Source of the DNA: Umezawaea sp049997955
GTDB taxonomy: Bacteria > Actinomycetota > Actinomycetes > Mycobacteriales > Pseudonocardiaceae
Reading direction: 5' to 3'
Assembly (NCBI GenBank): GCA_049997955.1
Contig: JAEBDY010000012.1
Coordinates: forward strand, 1-64,000
Length of the DNA: 64,000 bases
Shown: piece by piece, positions 16,407 through 25,486 of the stretch
How the letters are laid out: the number at the start of each line of letters is the position of its first letter
Numbering within the stretch: position 1 is the stretch's first letter
Made by a program: the position numbers and the translations under genes
Notes under the pieces: model-generated
Seen by the model: the letters and a program-made list of their open reading frames with translations, nothing else
Databases searched by the model: none
Told to the model about the DNA's origin: nothing

Positions 16407-17900
16407 TCAGGGGTGGTCCTGGGTGATGAACTCCATGACCAGCTTCGCCCCGTCCGGGGTGGCGGTCGGCGTGTGTCCGGCGCCCTTCACCTCGACGAAC
16501 CGGGCGTTGGGGAACTGGGCGGCTGCTTCCTTCGCGGACGCGCTGGAGGTGTTGGCGTCCAAGTCCCCCGAGAGCACGAGGGTGGGCACGTCCGCGAGCT
16601 CGGTGCCTTCGGGGAACGGCGTGCCGGCGGTCGGGTCCTTCGGCCACTTCAGGCAGCCGCCGAGGTCGTAGGAATCCCTGGTGAGCCACGCGGTGGGCGA
16701 GAAGGGCGCGAAGTCCTTGGCGGACGAGCGGTTCACGGCGTCGGTGAAGTGTCGTTCACGATCGGCGGTGCTGTCGGCGTAGTCGAACGCCTGCCGGTAG
16801 TCGTGGCACGTGGTCGCCCACGTGAGGGCTCCTGACGCCAACTCCGGGCCGTACGCGTTGATGTCCGCCGTTTCCGACAGGTGTGCGCTCACCAGGTCCC
16901 GCACCGGCGCGAGGTCACCGGTGCGGGCGGACGCCAGTGCGGCCACGAGCGCCAGTTTCGTCTCCACGTCAGCCGCGCCCGCGTACATCTTGCCGACGGT
17001 CCCGGCGAGTTGCCATTCGTCGAGCACGACGGGGTAGGTCTTCCCCTCGTGCACCACGTCCATCGGCACCGGGGTGGTGCGGAGCTTCCCGGCCAGATCG
17101 CCCAGGTCGCCCAACACCTGTTCGCCGGAGCACGAGCCTGCCTCGTCGCACACCAACCCGACCGCGCGCCTCAACGCGGCGACGGCGAAGGCGCCCGACG
17201 AGTCGTTGTCGGTGTTCACCGGGTAGGCACCGGACAGCACCACGGATCGAACGTGCTCGGGGTGCCGGGCGACGTAGGTGGCCATCAGGTACGTGCCGTA
17301 GGAGTCGCCGAGCAGGTCGAGGCGGTCCAGCCCCAAGGCGGCGCGAACGTCGTCGAAGTCGTCCGCGACGGCCGCGGTCCCGTACATCCCGACCTTGTCG
17401 CCCAGTTCCTCGCCGCAGCGGCCGATGGCGTCGCGCTGCGCGTCCACCGTCGAGAAGACCAGGGCGGGGTCCTGGAGTGACGGGCAGTTGATCGGGTCGG
17501 ACCGGCCGACACCGCGCGGGTCGATGAGCAGCAGGTCCCTCCGGTCCAGGATCGGCTCCAGGCCGTCGGCGTAGAGGTGGCCGAGCAGGTCGACCAGTCC
17601 GGTGCCCGGTCCGCCGGGGTTGGTGACGATCGTCCCCAGTGACGGGGTCGTCTGGTCGGTGCGGGGCACGAGGGCGAATCCGACCTCGGTCGTGCCCGCT
17701 TCGGGGTGTCCCCGGTCCAGTGGGACCGTGATCGTCCCGCATTTCGCGGTCGGGATCTTGGGAACCTCGCACGGCGCCAGCTCGGCGGGTGGGACGGAAG
17801 TGGCGGTGGACCGCGGAGGCGCCGCGGAGTCGTCGTCCTCCCCGCACCCGGCCACCACCAGGGCAGCGGCGATCACAACAGCGGCAATTCGCTTGTTCAT
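16407..17900 (-). CDS. TAP-type alpha/beta-hydrolase lipoprotein peptidase
   Basis: A 497-aa exported lipoprotein. Residues 1-18 are a lipoprotein signal ending in the lipobox VVAG with the lipidated Cys19. The hydrolase core has DPRGVGRSD, the nucleophile elbow LLGDSYGTYLM and the C-terminal TAP-like segment LVLSGDLDANTSSAS, with a catalytic Asp and KGAGHTP with the His. Relatives are tripeptidyl or prolyl aminopeptidases acting outside the membrane. ATG 17900 follows AAGGAT by 5 bases. The C-terminal 100 residues match the usual TAP C-terminal domain. Confidence 0.9.
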   Translation of the reverse strand: MNKRIAAVVIAAALVVAGCGEDDDSAAPPRSTATSVPPAELAPCEVPKIPTAKCGTITVPLDRGHPEAGTTEVGFALVPRTDQTTPSLGTIVTNPGGPGTGLVDLLGHLYADGLEPILDRRDLLLIDPRGVGRSDPINCPSLQDPALVFSTVDAQRDAIGRCGEELGDKVGMYGTAAVADDFDDVRAALGLDRLDLLGDSYGTYLMATYVARHPEHVRSVVLSGAYPVNTDNDSSGAFAVAALRRAVGLVCDEAGSCSGEQVLGDLGDLAGKLRTTPVPMDVVHEGKTYPVVLDEWQLAGTVGKMYAGAADVETKLALVAALASARTGDLAPVRDLVSAHLSETADINAYGPELASGALTWATTCHDYRQAFDYADSTADRERHFTDAVNRSSAKDFAPFSPTAWLTRDSYDLGGCLKWPKDPTAGTPFPEGTELADVPTLVLSGDLDANTSSASAKEAAAQFPNARFVEVKGAGHTPTATPDGAKLVMEFITQDHP

Positions 17901-17932
17901 CGAGATCCTTCGACAGGGGTTGGCCGTGCGAG

Positions 17933-18150
17933 TCAAAGCGCGGTGCGGGTGCAGGCGTGGTCGGCCATTCCGCTGGTGTGGTTCAGCAGCATCCGCAACG
18001 CGGTGTTCGCGTCGTTGAGCACGGCGCCGGGCAGCCACTTCCCGATCGGGTCGCCGAGGCGGGGCTGGCGAGGGCGGGCGCCGGGCAGGCCGCGGCGGTG
18101 AGCACGAGCGCCGTGACCGCGGCCGGTCGAAAGCGGGAGGTCCTCGTCAT
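17933..18150 (-). pseudogene. Remnant of a secreted serine hydrolase (beta-lactamase/DD-peptidase class)
   Basis: ATG 18150 begins a normal signal peptide (RPAAVTALVLTAAACPAPALA). The frame then shifts, and the alternative frame reads DPIGKWLPGAVLND then ALRMLLNHTSGMADHA. That is the conserved LLNHTSG segment of the serine beta-lactamase-like / D-alanyl-D-alanine carboxypeptidase family, and it then stops at 17933. The SxxK catalytic region and the whole C-terminal half are missing. It sits immediately upstream of the TAP lipoprotein gene on the same strand, so the two may once have formed an envelope-peptidase operon. Confidence 0.65.
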
Positions 18151-18289
18151 GTGCGTCTCTCCTTGTCGGTGCCGTGGGCGGGGCCTCGGCGACAAGATCG
18201 ACGCTATGGGCGGAGCAGAGGTGGGCGCGTCACCCCGAGGTGAGCCGTCTTTTGGCTCTTGCGGGGGATGGACGGCTGTCGGCCGTGGA

Positions 18290-18871
18290 TCACGCGGAGG
18301 ACTCTGGCCGAGAACCTTCCGCGATGCTCTTCAGTTCCCGCACGACACCCTCGATCAGCAGTGCCAACCCCTTTGCGTCCGAGTCGGCGAGCCATTCTTC
18401 AAAGGCAATGGTGAATGCGGCAGTGGCGCAGTCCGCCGCAATGGTCGAAGTGAGCGGTGGCACCCCTCGATTCACCATTCCGTTGCGAAGTGCCGTGCTG
18501 AGCGATGACATCTTGAGCAGCTCGCGTTCACGGAGGTTCGGGTTCTTCCCAATCACGTGCGCGCGGCGGACGATGAATTCTCGACCGGATTCGAAGGTGT
18601 CGGCAGCCTTGATGTAAGCGGTCATCGCCATGTCGAGCGGGGGCGCTTCGTCCATGGCGGCAATTTCTTCGAGAATGTGGCTCTCGAGTTTTTCGGCGCC
18701 CGCGAAGAGCACTTCGCGTTTGTCCGAGAAGTGCCGGAAGAAAGTTCTTTCCGTGACTCCGGCGCGCGCCGCGATGTCCGCGACGGTCGTCGACTCGTAC
18801 CCCCGCGTCTCGTAGAGGTCCAGTGCGGCGGCGACCATGCGGCCGGATGCGTCGGGTTCCCAGCGGCTCAC
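18290..18871 (-). CDS. TetR-family repressor
   Basis: A 193-aa TetR regulator with helix-turn-helix STTVADIAARAGVTERTFFR then HFSDKREVLFAG. The C-terminal ligand domain is unassigned. GTG 18871 is chosen over the longer GTG 18898 because a TATCTT -10 element (18883-18878) ends 6 bases before it, giving a leaderless message and the usual TetR N-terminus length. Two palindromes in the divergent region upstream indicate that it represses itself and the SDR/esterase pair. Confidence 0.85.
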   Translation of the reverse strand: MSRWEPDASGRMVAAALDLYETRGYESTTVADIAARAGVTERTFFRHFSDKREVLFAGAEKLESHILEEIAAMDEAPPLDMAMTAYIKAADTFESGREFIVRRAHVIGKNPNLRERELLKMSSLSTALRNGMVNRGVPPLTSTIAADCATAAFTIAFEEWLADSDAKGLALLIEGVVRELKSIAEGSRPESSA

Positions 18872-18900
18872 CTCGTCAAGATAACCGACGTCACACACCG

Positions 18901-18958
18901 ACTGATGTCAGATGCTGACATCAGTTCGGGTACTCTGATGTCAGCATCTGACATAGAT
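18901..18958. promoter_or_regulatory. Twin TetR operators in a divergent promoter region
   Basis: Site 1 (18901-18925) is ACTGATGTCAG-ATG-CTGACATCAGT with perfect 11-bp arms. Site 2 (18934-18958) has the perfect core ATGTCAG-CAT-CTGACAT with imperfect flanks. They lie between the TetR gene and the SDR gene, site 1 nearer the TetR promoter and site 2 nearer the SDR start. Confidence 0.8.
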
Positions 18959-18986
18959 GGAGGGTGCACGTCGGCAAGGAGGGCGC

Positions 18987-19724
18987 ATGAGCTTCACGGG
19001 CAAGACGGTGCTCGTAACGGGGTCCGGCGCAATCGGGGGACTCGGCCACATCACGGCCGAGTTGATCGCGGCCAGGGGCGGGAACCTGGTGATCACGGGG
19101 CGCGACCCGCGGGCGGGACGCTCTGCGCTGCGGGAGATCGTGGACGCCGGCGGTACCGCCCGCTTCGTCGAGGCCGACCTCGGCACGGTCGACGGCGTTC
19201 GCGCGCTGGTGGACGAGGTGGAGGCCGTGGACGTTCTGATCAACAACGCGGGGCTCGTCCCGTTCGGTTCCGCGGAGGCGCAGGACGAGGAGGTGTTCGA
19301 GGCCGCGTTCGCCGTGAACGTGCGGGCCGCGTTCTTCCTGACGGCGGGCCTCGTTCCCGCGATGAGGGCTCGCGGAGGCGGGAGCGTCGTCAACATCAGC
19401 TCGACGGCCGCGGCGCGCGGCCTGCCCGACCTCGCGGTGTACGGGGCGACCAAGGGGGCGCTGGAGTCGCTGACCCGCACTTGGGCGGCGGAATGGGCGC
19501 CCGCCAACATCCGCGTCAACGCGGTGTCGCCGGGGCCGATGAGGACGGCCAAGACCGTCGCCGCCATGGGCCCGGACGTCGGGGGCATGGGCCGGACCAC
19601 CGCGCTCGGGCGAGCTTCAGACCCGCGCGAGGTCGCGGAGGTGGTGGCGTTCGTCGCGAGCGACCAGGCGAGCTACATGACGGGCGCGGTGGTCGCGGTC
19701 GACGGTGGACGAACGGCGATCTAG
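18987..19724 (+). CDS. Short-chain dehydrogenase/reductase
   Basis: A 245-aa SDR. The cofactor motif is TGSGAIGGLGH, slightly unusual in having an extra residue pair. NNAGLVPFG and YGATK are intact, and the C-terminus YMTGAVVAVDGG is typical. ATG 18987 follows AAGGAGGG, one of the strongest ribosome sites in the window. It is followed by an esterase gene 107 bases on, and both are likely released together when the divergent TetR repressor is induced. Confidence 0.9.
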   Translation: MSFTGKTVLVTGSGAIGGLGHITAELIAARGGNLVITGRDPRAGRSALREIVDAGGTARFVEADLGTVDGVRALVDEVEAVDVLINNAGLVPFGSAEAQDEEVFEAAFAVNVRAAFFLTAGLVPAMRARGGGSVVNISSTAAARGLPDLAVYGATKGALESLTRTWAAEWAPANIRVNAVSPGPMRTAKTVAAMGPDVGGMGRTTALGRASDPREVAEVVAFVASDQASYMTGAVVAVDGGRTAI

Positions 19725-19831
19725 TCGACGCGGCCCACGGGTCGCTCCAGGTCACCGGCTCGTGGCGGCAGAGGTCGAACGCGGCCGGTTGACGAAGGTC
19801 GAACAACCACATCAATCAGGAAGGCACCACG

Positions 19832-20788
19832 TTGCCCGCATCACGCAAGATCGACGACGAACTGGCAGAGGTGCTGTCCGCGATCCCGGTGGGAAGCCAC
19901 GGCGTCTTCGACATCAGCGACATACCCGGCACACGGGAAGCGGTGCGCCACATGGCTGTTGCCCTCGGCGCTCAAGCGCCGGAATACCCGGACATCGCCG
20001 TCGAGGAGCGATCTGTCCCCCGTCCGGACGGAGGAGAGGTCTCCGTCCGGATCCTGCGTCCACCTGTGGCAGATGATCTTCCCGTGCTGCTGTGGTTCCA
20101 CGGCGGAGGGCAGGTGCTCGGCTTCGCGGCGCAGGACGACCCGAGCATGAAACGGCTGATCAGCGAGGTTTCGTGCGCGGTGGTCGCCGTCGACTACCGC
20201 CTTGCGCCGGAAGCGCCCGCGCCTGCGGCCGCTGAGGACGGTCTTGCCGTCTACCGCTTCGTGCTGGAAAACGCCAAGTCGTGGGGATTCGACGAGAGGC
20301 GCATCGGAATCGCTGGAGCCAGTGGTGGCGGTGGGATCGCGGCAGCGGTCAACCTGATGATCCGGGACAGCGGCTTGCCCGCCCCCCTTTTCCAGGCGCT
20401 CCACTACCCCATGCTGGACGATCGCAACGAAACGCGATCAAGCCGGGAGATCGTTGACGTCGGCGTGTGGGATCGCGGAACGAACGAACTGGCGTGGAAA
20501 GCCATCCTCGGTGATGACGCGTCAGAAGTGTCCGCGTACCAAGCCGCAGCTCGCGCGACCCGCTTCGACGGACTCCCGCCGACGTTCCTGGCCGTCGCGG
20601 AGATCGACGTGTTCCGCGACGAGGACCTCCACTTCGGTTGGCAACTCATCTCCGCGGGCGTACCGGTGGAGATGCACCACTTCCCGGGAGCCTTCCACGG
20701 CTGGGATCTCTTCGCGCCGGATTCCCGCCTGGGGCGTCAGTTCACCTCGGCGTGGTTCTCCTACCTGCGGCACGCGTTCGGCCGATGA
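19832..20788 (+). CDS. Alpha/beta-hydrolase fold-3 esterase (HSL family)
   Basis: A 318-aa hormone-sensitive-lipase-type carboxylesterase. The oxyanion motif is HGGGQVLGF, the VVAVDYRLAPEAPAPAA segment is intact, the nucleophile elbow is GASGGGG (GxSxG), the catalytic Asp lies in AEIDVFRDED and the His in GAFHGWD. TTG 19832 is the start, with AGGAAGG about 8 bases upstream. Together with the SDR this looks like a small detoxification or degradation operon for an ester substrate. Confidence 0.85.
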   Translation: MPASRKIDDELAEVLSAIPVGSHGVFDISDIPGTREAVRHMAVALGAQAPEYPDIAVEERSVPRPDGGEVSVRILRPPVADDLPVLLWFHGGGQVLGFAAQDDPSMKRLISEVSCAVVAVDYRLAPEAPAPAAAEDGLAVYRFVLENAKSWGFDERRIGIAGASGGGGIAAAVNLMIRDSGLPAPLFQALHYPMLDDRNETRSSREIVDVGVWDRGTNELAWKAILGDDASEVSAYQAAARATRFDGLPPTFLAVAEIDVFRDEDLHFGWQLISAGVPVEMHHFPGAFHGWDLFAPDSRLGRQFTSAWFSYLRHAFGR

Positions 20789-20848
20789 GCCTCCGGAGGT
20801 CACCACGGCTGTCGCGAGCCGACCATCGGAAGTGCTGACGGCCGTGAC

Positions 20849-20877
20849 TTTACAAGCGTTAGGCGCTGCGCTAGGTT
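20849..20877 (+). promoter_or_regulatory. Promoter of the secreted SnoaL-like gene
   Basis: TTTACA (20849-20854) and TAGGTT (20872-20877) are spaced 17 bp. The 5' leader then contains a direct repeat of CGACTGT (20880-20886 and 20894-20900), which may be a regulator site. Confidence 0.5.
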
Positions 20878-20922
20878 TACGACTGTAAGGCATCGACTGT
20901 TAGTCAATCTGGAGGTCCCCTC

Positions 20923-21489
20923 ATGCGCACCACCAACCGTTCCTCGGCCCTCGTCATCTCCGCCGCCGCGCTGGCCGCTGCCCTCGGTGGTACCGCGGCC
21001 GCGGCGCCTGCGTCCATGCCCGCCCAGGCCTCGGTCTCCGCCTACGGCGAGCACGGCAACCGCAGCACCCGCGTCGTCGACCAGTGGGCGGCGGCCTGGA
21101 ACACCAATTCCCCCCAGCGCATGGCAGCGCTGTTCACCGACACCGGCAGCTACACCGACCACGCCTTCCAAGCCACCTTCGCAGGCAAGGACGGCGTGGC
21201 GACGTGGATCACCATCACCCACACCGCCATCAAGAACCCCAAGGTGGAGGTCCTGAACTCGTTCCGCTCCGGCGACCGCGTCGCCGTGCGCTGGGAGTTC
21301 TCCGGCACCGACACCGGTGCCTTCGCCAAGCACCTCCCGCCCACCGGCAAGTCCTTCACCGTCCCCGTCCTGACCTACTTCGAGATGAAGGGCGACAAGA
21401 TCCAGCGCTGCGAGGACTACTACAACGTCGCCGACCTGCTGCGCCAGGTCGGCCTGCCCGCAGGCGCCTGGACCCCGCCCACCGCGTGA
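20923..21489 (+). CDS. Secreted SnoaL-like (NTF2-fold) protein
   Basis: A 188-aa exported protein. Residues 1-28 are a signal peptide (ALVISAAALAAALGGTAAAAPA). The mature part is a SnoaL-like fold: VVDQWAAAWNTNSPQRMAAL, then FTDTGSYTDHAF and a C-terminal CEDYYNVADLLRQVGLP typical of the polyketide-cyclase branch. The exported location is unusual for this fold. GGAGG precedes the ATG by 6 bases. It is transcribed alone and closed by its own hairpin. Confidence 0.85.
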   Translation: MRTTNRSSALVISAAALAAALGGTAAAAPASMPAQASVSAYGEHGNRSTRVVDQWAAAWNTNSPQRMAALFTDTGSYTDHAFQATFAGKDGVATWITITHTAIKNPKVEVLNSFRSGDRVAVRWEFSGTDTGAFAKHLPPTGKSFTVPVLTYFEMKGDKIQRCEDYYNVADLLRQVGLPAGAWTPPTA

Positions 21490-21500
21490 ACGGCTCGGAC

Positions 21501-21533
21501 CAGGGCTTCCGGTGTGCTGCGCCGGAAGCCCTG
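21501..21533 (+). terminator. Terminator of the secreted SnoaL-like gene
   Basis: A perfect 12-bp stem (21501-21512 with 21522-21533) and 9-nt loop, 11 bases past the stop codon. Confidence 0.8.
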
Positions 21534-21627
21534 GGGATATGCGGTCGAGAGTCGAGGATCTCCTCCTCCGTCGTTGAAGTCCCCGCACTTGCCGACCAGG
21601 CCCAGCGGCCCGTCACCCTCCGGTACC

Positions 21628-22338
21628 GTGAAAGCCGTGGAGGGACCGTTGTCGCACGGGCTGGACGCTTTCACCGACACGCTGGCCATCGGCACGGCCT
21701 CGGTGCCCGAGGCTTCCGTGGAGATCGCCGTCAGGCAGTTCCAGCGGCTGATGGGCGTTCCGAGTTGTGCCGTGGCCTACGCGGAGGTCAAGACACGAAC
21801 TCAGCACGTGGTGCACGCGAACGGTTACTCCGCGGACGTACTCGACTCGATCGAGGAGTTCCTGGTCTCGCCGCTGTATCGTCAGGCGAAGCCGCCGGTG
21901 CCGGAAGTCCTGCTGTGGAGCGAGTATCCCGACTTCACCGCGACCCCCGCCGTCACCGATCTCCTCCGGCCGGCAGGCTACCGCGAGGGCACGTCGTTGC
22001 CGCTGCGCGGTGTGGACGGTGACGACGTCGGCTCACTGCACCTCAACCTCTTCGCCGAGGGACTGTCCACTGCGCAACGACAAGGCCTGAAAGAGTTGTG
22101 CGCCTTCATCACCCGTGCGCTGCAGGCTCGACGAAGGCGTGACGAGCTGGGCCTCAGCCCACGCGAGATCGAGGTCCTGCGCCTGATCGTGGACGGGGCC
22201 TCCAACCCCGAGATCGCCGAGGAGCTGTTCATCGCCCGCCGCACGGTCGCCACCCACGTGGAGCACCTGCTGCCCAAGCTCGGGGTGAACACCCGCGTGG
22301 CCGCGGCCGTCGCCGCAGTTCGCCACCAGCTGGTGTGA
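21628..22338 (+). CDS. LuxR-family regulator with GAF-like N-terminus
   Basis: A 236-aa regulator. The N-terminal 160 residues look like a GAF-type sensor domain. The C-terminal LuxR helix-turn-helix reads LSPREIEVLRLIVDGASNPE, then IAEELFIARRTVATHVEHLL. No receiver-domain phosphorylation motif is present. The start is uncertain: GTG 21628 or GTG 21637 both fit. It converges on the amidase gene with only 11 bases between them. Confidence 0.8.
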   Translation: MKAVEGPLSHGLDAFTDTLAIGTASVPEASVEIAVRQFQRLMGVPSCAVAYAEVKTRTQHVVHANGYSADVLDSIEEFLVSPLYRQAKPPVPEVLLWSEYPDFTATPAVTDLLRPAGYREGTSLPLRGVDGDDVGSLHLNLFAEGLSTAQRQGLKELCAFITRALQARRRRDELGLSPREIEVLRLIVDGASNPEIAEELFIARRTVATHVEHLLPKLGVNTRVAAAVAAVRHQLV

Positions 22339-22349
22339 ACTCGGGCCGG

Positions 22350-23819
22350 TCACAGCGATGGCCGACGGTCCCGCCACGGCTTGACCGCCTCGAACGCGGC
22401 GGCCGCGAGGAGCACGTCGGCATCGGCGTGCAACCGCCCGGCGATCTGCAACCCCACGGGCCGACCATCGCGCGTGAAGCCGCACGGCACCGAGATCGCT
22501 GGACTGGACGTCATGTTGAACGGGTGCGTCAACGTCCACCCCAGCAGGCGCTCGCGCAAGGAGCCCGAATTCAGCGGCTCCGGTGCGAAATCACCTGCGG
22601 AGAACGCGGCAACGCTCGTGGTGGGGCTGACCAGCAGCCGGTGGCCGGCCATGAAGGAGGCGAAGGCGTCCCACACGCCACCGCGCAGCGCTTCTCCGCG
22701 CGCCACGTCGGCAGCGCTGACGGTGTCACCGGTCAGGACCAGGTCGATCAGCTCGTCGGCGAGCCGGCCTCGCATCGAGGGCCAGTCGAGCAGGTCCCGC
22801 AGACCCGCGAGCCCCGGCACCCAGACCCCCGTCCACATCGCCTCGTCGACCTGTTGCCAGTCCGGTCGATCCTCCACGACGTCCGCCCCGAGGTCGGCGA
22901 AGGCACCGGTGGCGGCGCGGCAGATCGCCGCCACCTCCTCGTCGACGTCGGCGAACCCGAGGTCCGGTGAGTAGGCGACGCGCCAGCCTGCCAGGGGACC
23001 GGCCGTCTCGTGCGTGGTCGGTGCGGCTGTGGGCGCCCGTACGACGTGCCGGGCCAGTGGGTCCCGCGAGTCGTAACCGGAGCAGACTTCGAACATCAGG
23101 GCGACGTCGTCCACCGAGCGTCCGATCACGCCGTGGCTGAGGTTCGTCGCGAACCGCTGCGGCAGCAGCGTGTGCGGGATCGCGCCCGTCGTGGGCTTGA
23201 ACCCGACGACCCCGTTGAACGCGGCGGGGACCCGGATCGAGCCGCCCGCGTCGGTGCCCTCCGCGAGGGGGCCGATGCCTGCGGCGACGGCGGCACCGGC
23301 GCCGCCGCTGGAGCCACCGGCCGTCAGCTCGGGGTTCCACGGGTTGCGGGTGGTGCCGAACAGCCGGTTCGTCGTCGTGGCGCAGTACCCGGCCTCCGGG
23401 GCGTTCGTCTGCCCCAGGTGCAGGCCACCCGCCGCACGCATCCGCTGCACCACGAGCGCGTCCTTCTCGGCGACGTTGTCCTTGAGCAGTTCGAACCCGA
23501 GCGTGTGGGGGACGCCGGCGACCGGCGTCACTTCCTTGACCGTGTACGGAACCCCGTGCAGTGCGCCGAGCGGCCCACCAGCCGCGCGCTTGGCGTCCAG
23601 CACCCGTGCGTCGCGGCGGATCCTGTCGACGTCGAAGTGGACCACCGCGTTGACCGTCGGGTTCACGGCGTGCAGGCGTTCGATCATCACTTCGGCAACC
23701 TGCGCCACGGTCACGTGCCCGTCGCGCACCCAACTCGTGAGTTCGGCGGCGCCGGCCCAGACGACATCCGCGTCACTCGCAGGTGCGCGCCTCGCCTCCG
23801 ACATCCGATTATTGATCAT
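22350..23819 (-). CDS. Amidase-signature hydrolase
   Basis: A 489-aa amidase-signature enzyme (Ser-cisSer-Lys triad). The catalytic lysine is in GVPYTVKEVTPVAG, and the Gly/Ser-rich signature TAGGSSGGAGAAVAAG with EGTDAGGSIRVPAAFNG supplies the two serines. It hydrolyses amide bonds of small molecules; GatA is unlikely because gatC and gatB are not adjacent. ATG 23819 is preferred: the protein begins MINNRMSEARRAP, with a GAGG ribosome site about 9 bases before it. ATG 23804 is the alternative. Confidence 0.85.
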   Translation of the reverse strand: MINNRMSEARRAPASDADVVWAGAAELTSWVRDGHVTVAQVAEVMIERLHAVNPTVNAVVHFDVDRIRRDARVLDAKRAAGGPLGALHGVPYTVKEVTPVAGVPHTLGFELLKDNVAEKDALVVQRMRAAGGLHLGQTNAPEAGYCATTTNRLFGTTRNPWNPELTAGGSSGGAGAAVAAGIGPLAEGTDAGGSIRVPAAFNGVVGFKPTTGAIPHTLLPQRFATNLSHGVIGRSVDDVALMFEVCSGYDSRDPLARHVVRAPTAAPTTHETAGPLAGWRVAYSPDLGFADVDEEVAAICRAATGAFADLGADVVEDRPDWQQVDEAMWTGVWVPGLAGLRDLLDWPSMRGRLADELIDLVLTGDTVSAADVARGEALRGGVWDAFASFMAGHRLLVSPTTSVAAFSAGDFAPEPLNSGSLRERLLGWTLTHPFNMTSSPAISVPCGFTRDGRPVGLQIAGRLHADADVLLAAAAFEAVKPWRDRRPSL

Positions 23820-24361
23820 CGTGTGCTGCCCTCGTGCTCGACTTCTCCCGGCGTACCACCCATCAGGCCGGCTCGTCACCACTAGACCGCACCGGAGCGG
23901 GGTTGCGACATCGGTCACCTGACCGATCGGCTCCCGACCCGCACCGGTGAACCCCTTCGTCACGGGGTACTTCAGCCACCACAGGTCGTGGCGTCGGTCC
24001 CAGGTGCGTCTCGATTCCGATCTCACCCGCCGGATCCTCGAGCGGAAGAAGCCGACCGGCGACAACACGGGAACAGCAGAGCCCCCCGTATTACGGCTGC
24101 AGCGCCACCCACGGTGGTGGGAACTCACCGAATCGCGGCGTCAACGTCGCGCCACCATGGATCTTCGCCACAGCTCGTCATGCTGCTCCGGCAACCACGA
24201 CAACCCGGTCCACCGGAACTGCCGTCGCGCTCCTACAACAGCGCCGAGGTGCGTTCGGACGTATCAGTTCGTACCGACGGCCAACCGCGGTGCCGTTCCC
24301 GATCGGAAGGCCCGCGCCGTGGTGCGGTGTCCGTTCGGGGAATTCCAGAGCGCTCCGGGGT
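23820..24361. other. 540-bp intergenic region, no gene seen
   Basis: Both neighbours are on the minus strand. The right half lies downstream of the glycosyltransferase and the left half should contain the amidase promoter. Open frames here show no recognisable protein sequence, and I see no strong hairpin. Confidence 0.5.
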
Positions 24362-25486
24362 TCAAGAGCTGGTGATCGCTTCCTGGTAGACGCTGAGGTG
24401 TTCCGGCAGGACCCGTTCCCACGAGTAGCGCGCACAAGCGCGATCGCGGCCGGCGATCGCGTGGATCTCGCGGCGAGTGGGGTCGGCCAGCAGGTCACGC
24501 AGGATTTGCCCGAGAGCGCGCGGATCGTGCGGTGGCACCAGCACTCCGGTGATGCCGTCGACGACGACGTCGGCCAGCGCGCCCACGTCGGCGGCGATCA
24601 CCGGAACGCCACACGCCATGGCCTGGATCGCGACCGAGCCGTAGGGGTCAAACCGCGGTACGCGAACGACCACGTCCGCGGAGCGGATCAGCTGGGGAAG
24701 CCGGGCCTGGGTGACTCGACCGGTGAAGCGGACGCGGTCGCTCACCCCCGCGTCATGGGCGAGTGCGACCAAGCGCCTCACCTCGGTGTCCTCGAGCGGC
24801 ACGGGATGCGAAATCGTCCCGGCGATGACCAGTTCCACGCCGGGGGTCCACCGCAGGGCGCTGATCGCGTTGTCGAACCCGCTGACCGGCACCACGTCAC
24901 CCAGCGCCAGCACTCGTGGCCTGCGATTGCGGGACGCGGCCGGACCACTGGGTTGGAACAGCTCGATGTCGATCCCACGGGGCACGATCGCGCTCTTCGG
25001 CCTGCGCACCCCCATGAGCCGGAGCTTCGTCTCCTCCCACCGGCTGATCGCGATCACGCGGTTGGCCGCCGCCCCGACGGAACGGTCGACGCGGGTCGGG
25101 CGTGAGGGTCGGGTGCCCGCGCCGTGGTGGAACGTCTGGACCACCGGGACGCGACTGGTGCTCACGGCCAACCCGGACGCCCGGCCGTGCGGATGCGCCA
25201 CGTCGGGAGGCTGCTCGGCCCATTCGCGCTGGAGGAACCGTGCGAACGCGCCGACGTTCTCGACCAGTCCGTTCTCGGCGGAGGACAGGTCCGAGCGTAC
25301 GGGCACCCGTACGACGTCATACCCGTGAGAAGTTCGTTTGCGTTCCCGTGGACCAGGGGAGGTTCGTTGGGCGTAGAGGACGACCTCATGTCCGTTCAGA
25401 CCGAGGACCGAGGAGAGTTCGGCCACGTAAGCCCGGTCCTCGTCAGCGTCGGATTCCCAGGACGCAGCGACCATCGCGATCCGCAT
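24362..25486 (-). CDS. GT4-family glycosyltransferase
   Basis: A 374-aa retaining glycosyltransferase of the GT-B fold. The N-terminal domain binds the acceptor (HPHGRASGLAV). The C-terminal domain has the nucleotide-sugar motif region FDPYGSVAIQAMACGVPVIA with GITGVLVPPHDPRAL. Before this, VPRGIDIELFQP and RVRFTGRV are typical GT4 landmarks. ATG 25486 follows GGAGGCGG. It stands alone, so the sugar and acceptor cannot be deduced. Confidence 0.9.
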   Translation of the reverse strand: MRIAMVAASWESDADEDRAYVAELSSVLGLNGHEVVLYAQRTSPGPRERKRTSHGYDVVRVPVRSDLSSAENGLVENVGAFARFLQREWAEQPPDVAHPHGRASGLAVSTSRVPVVQTFHHGAGTRPSRPTRVDRSVGAAANRVIAISRWEETKLRLMGVRRPKSAIVPRGIDIELFQPSGPAASRNRRPRVLALGDVVPVSGFDNAISALRWTPGVELVIAGTISHPVPLEDTEVRRLVALAHDAGVSDRVRFTGRVTQARLPQLIRSADVVVRVPRFDPYGSVAIQAMACGVPVIAADVGALADVVVDGITGVLVPPHDPRALGQILRDLLADPTRREIHAIAGRDRACARYSWERVLPEHLSVYQEAITSS

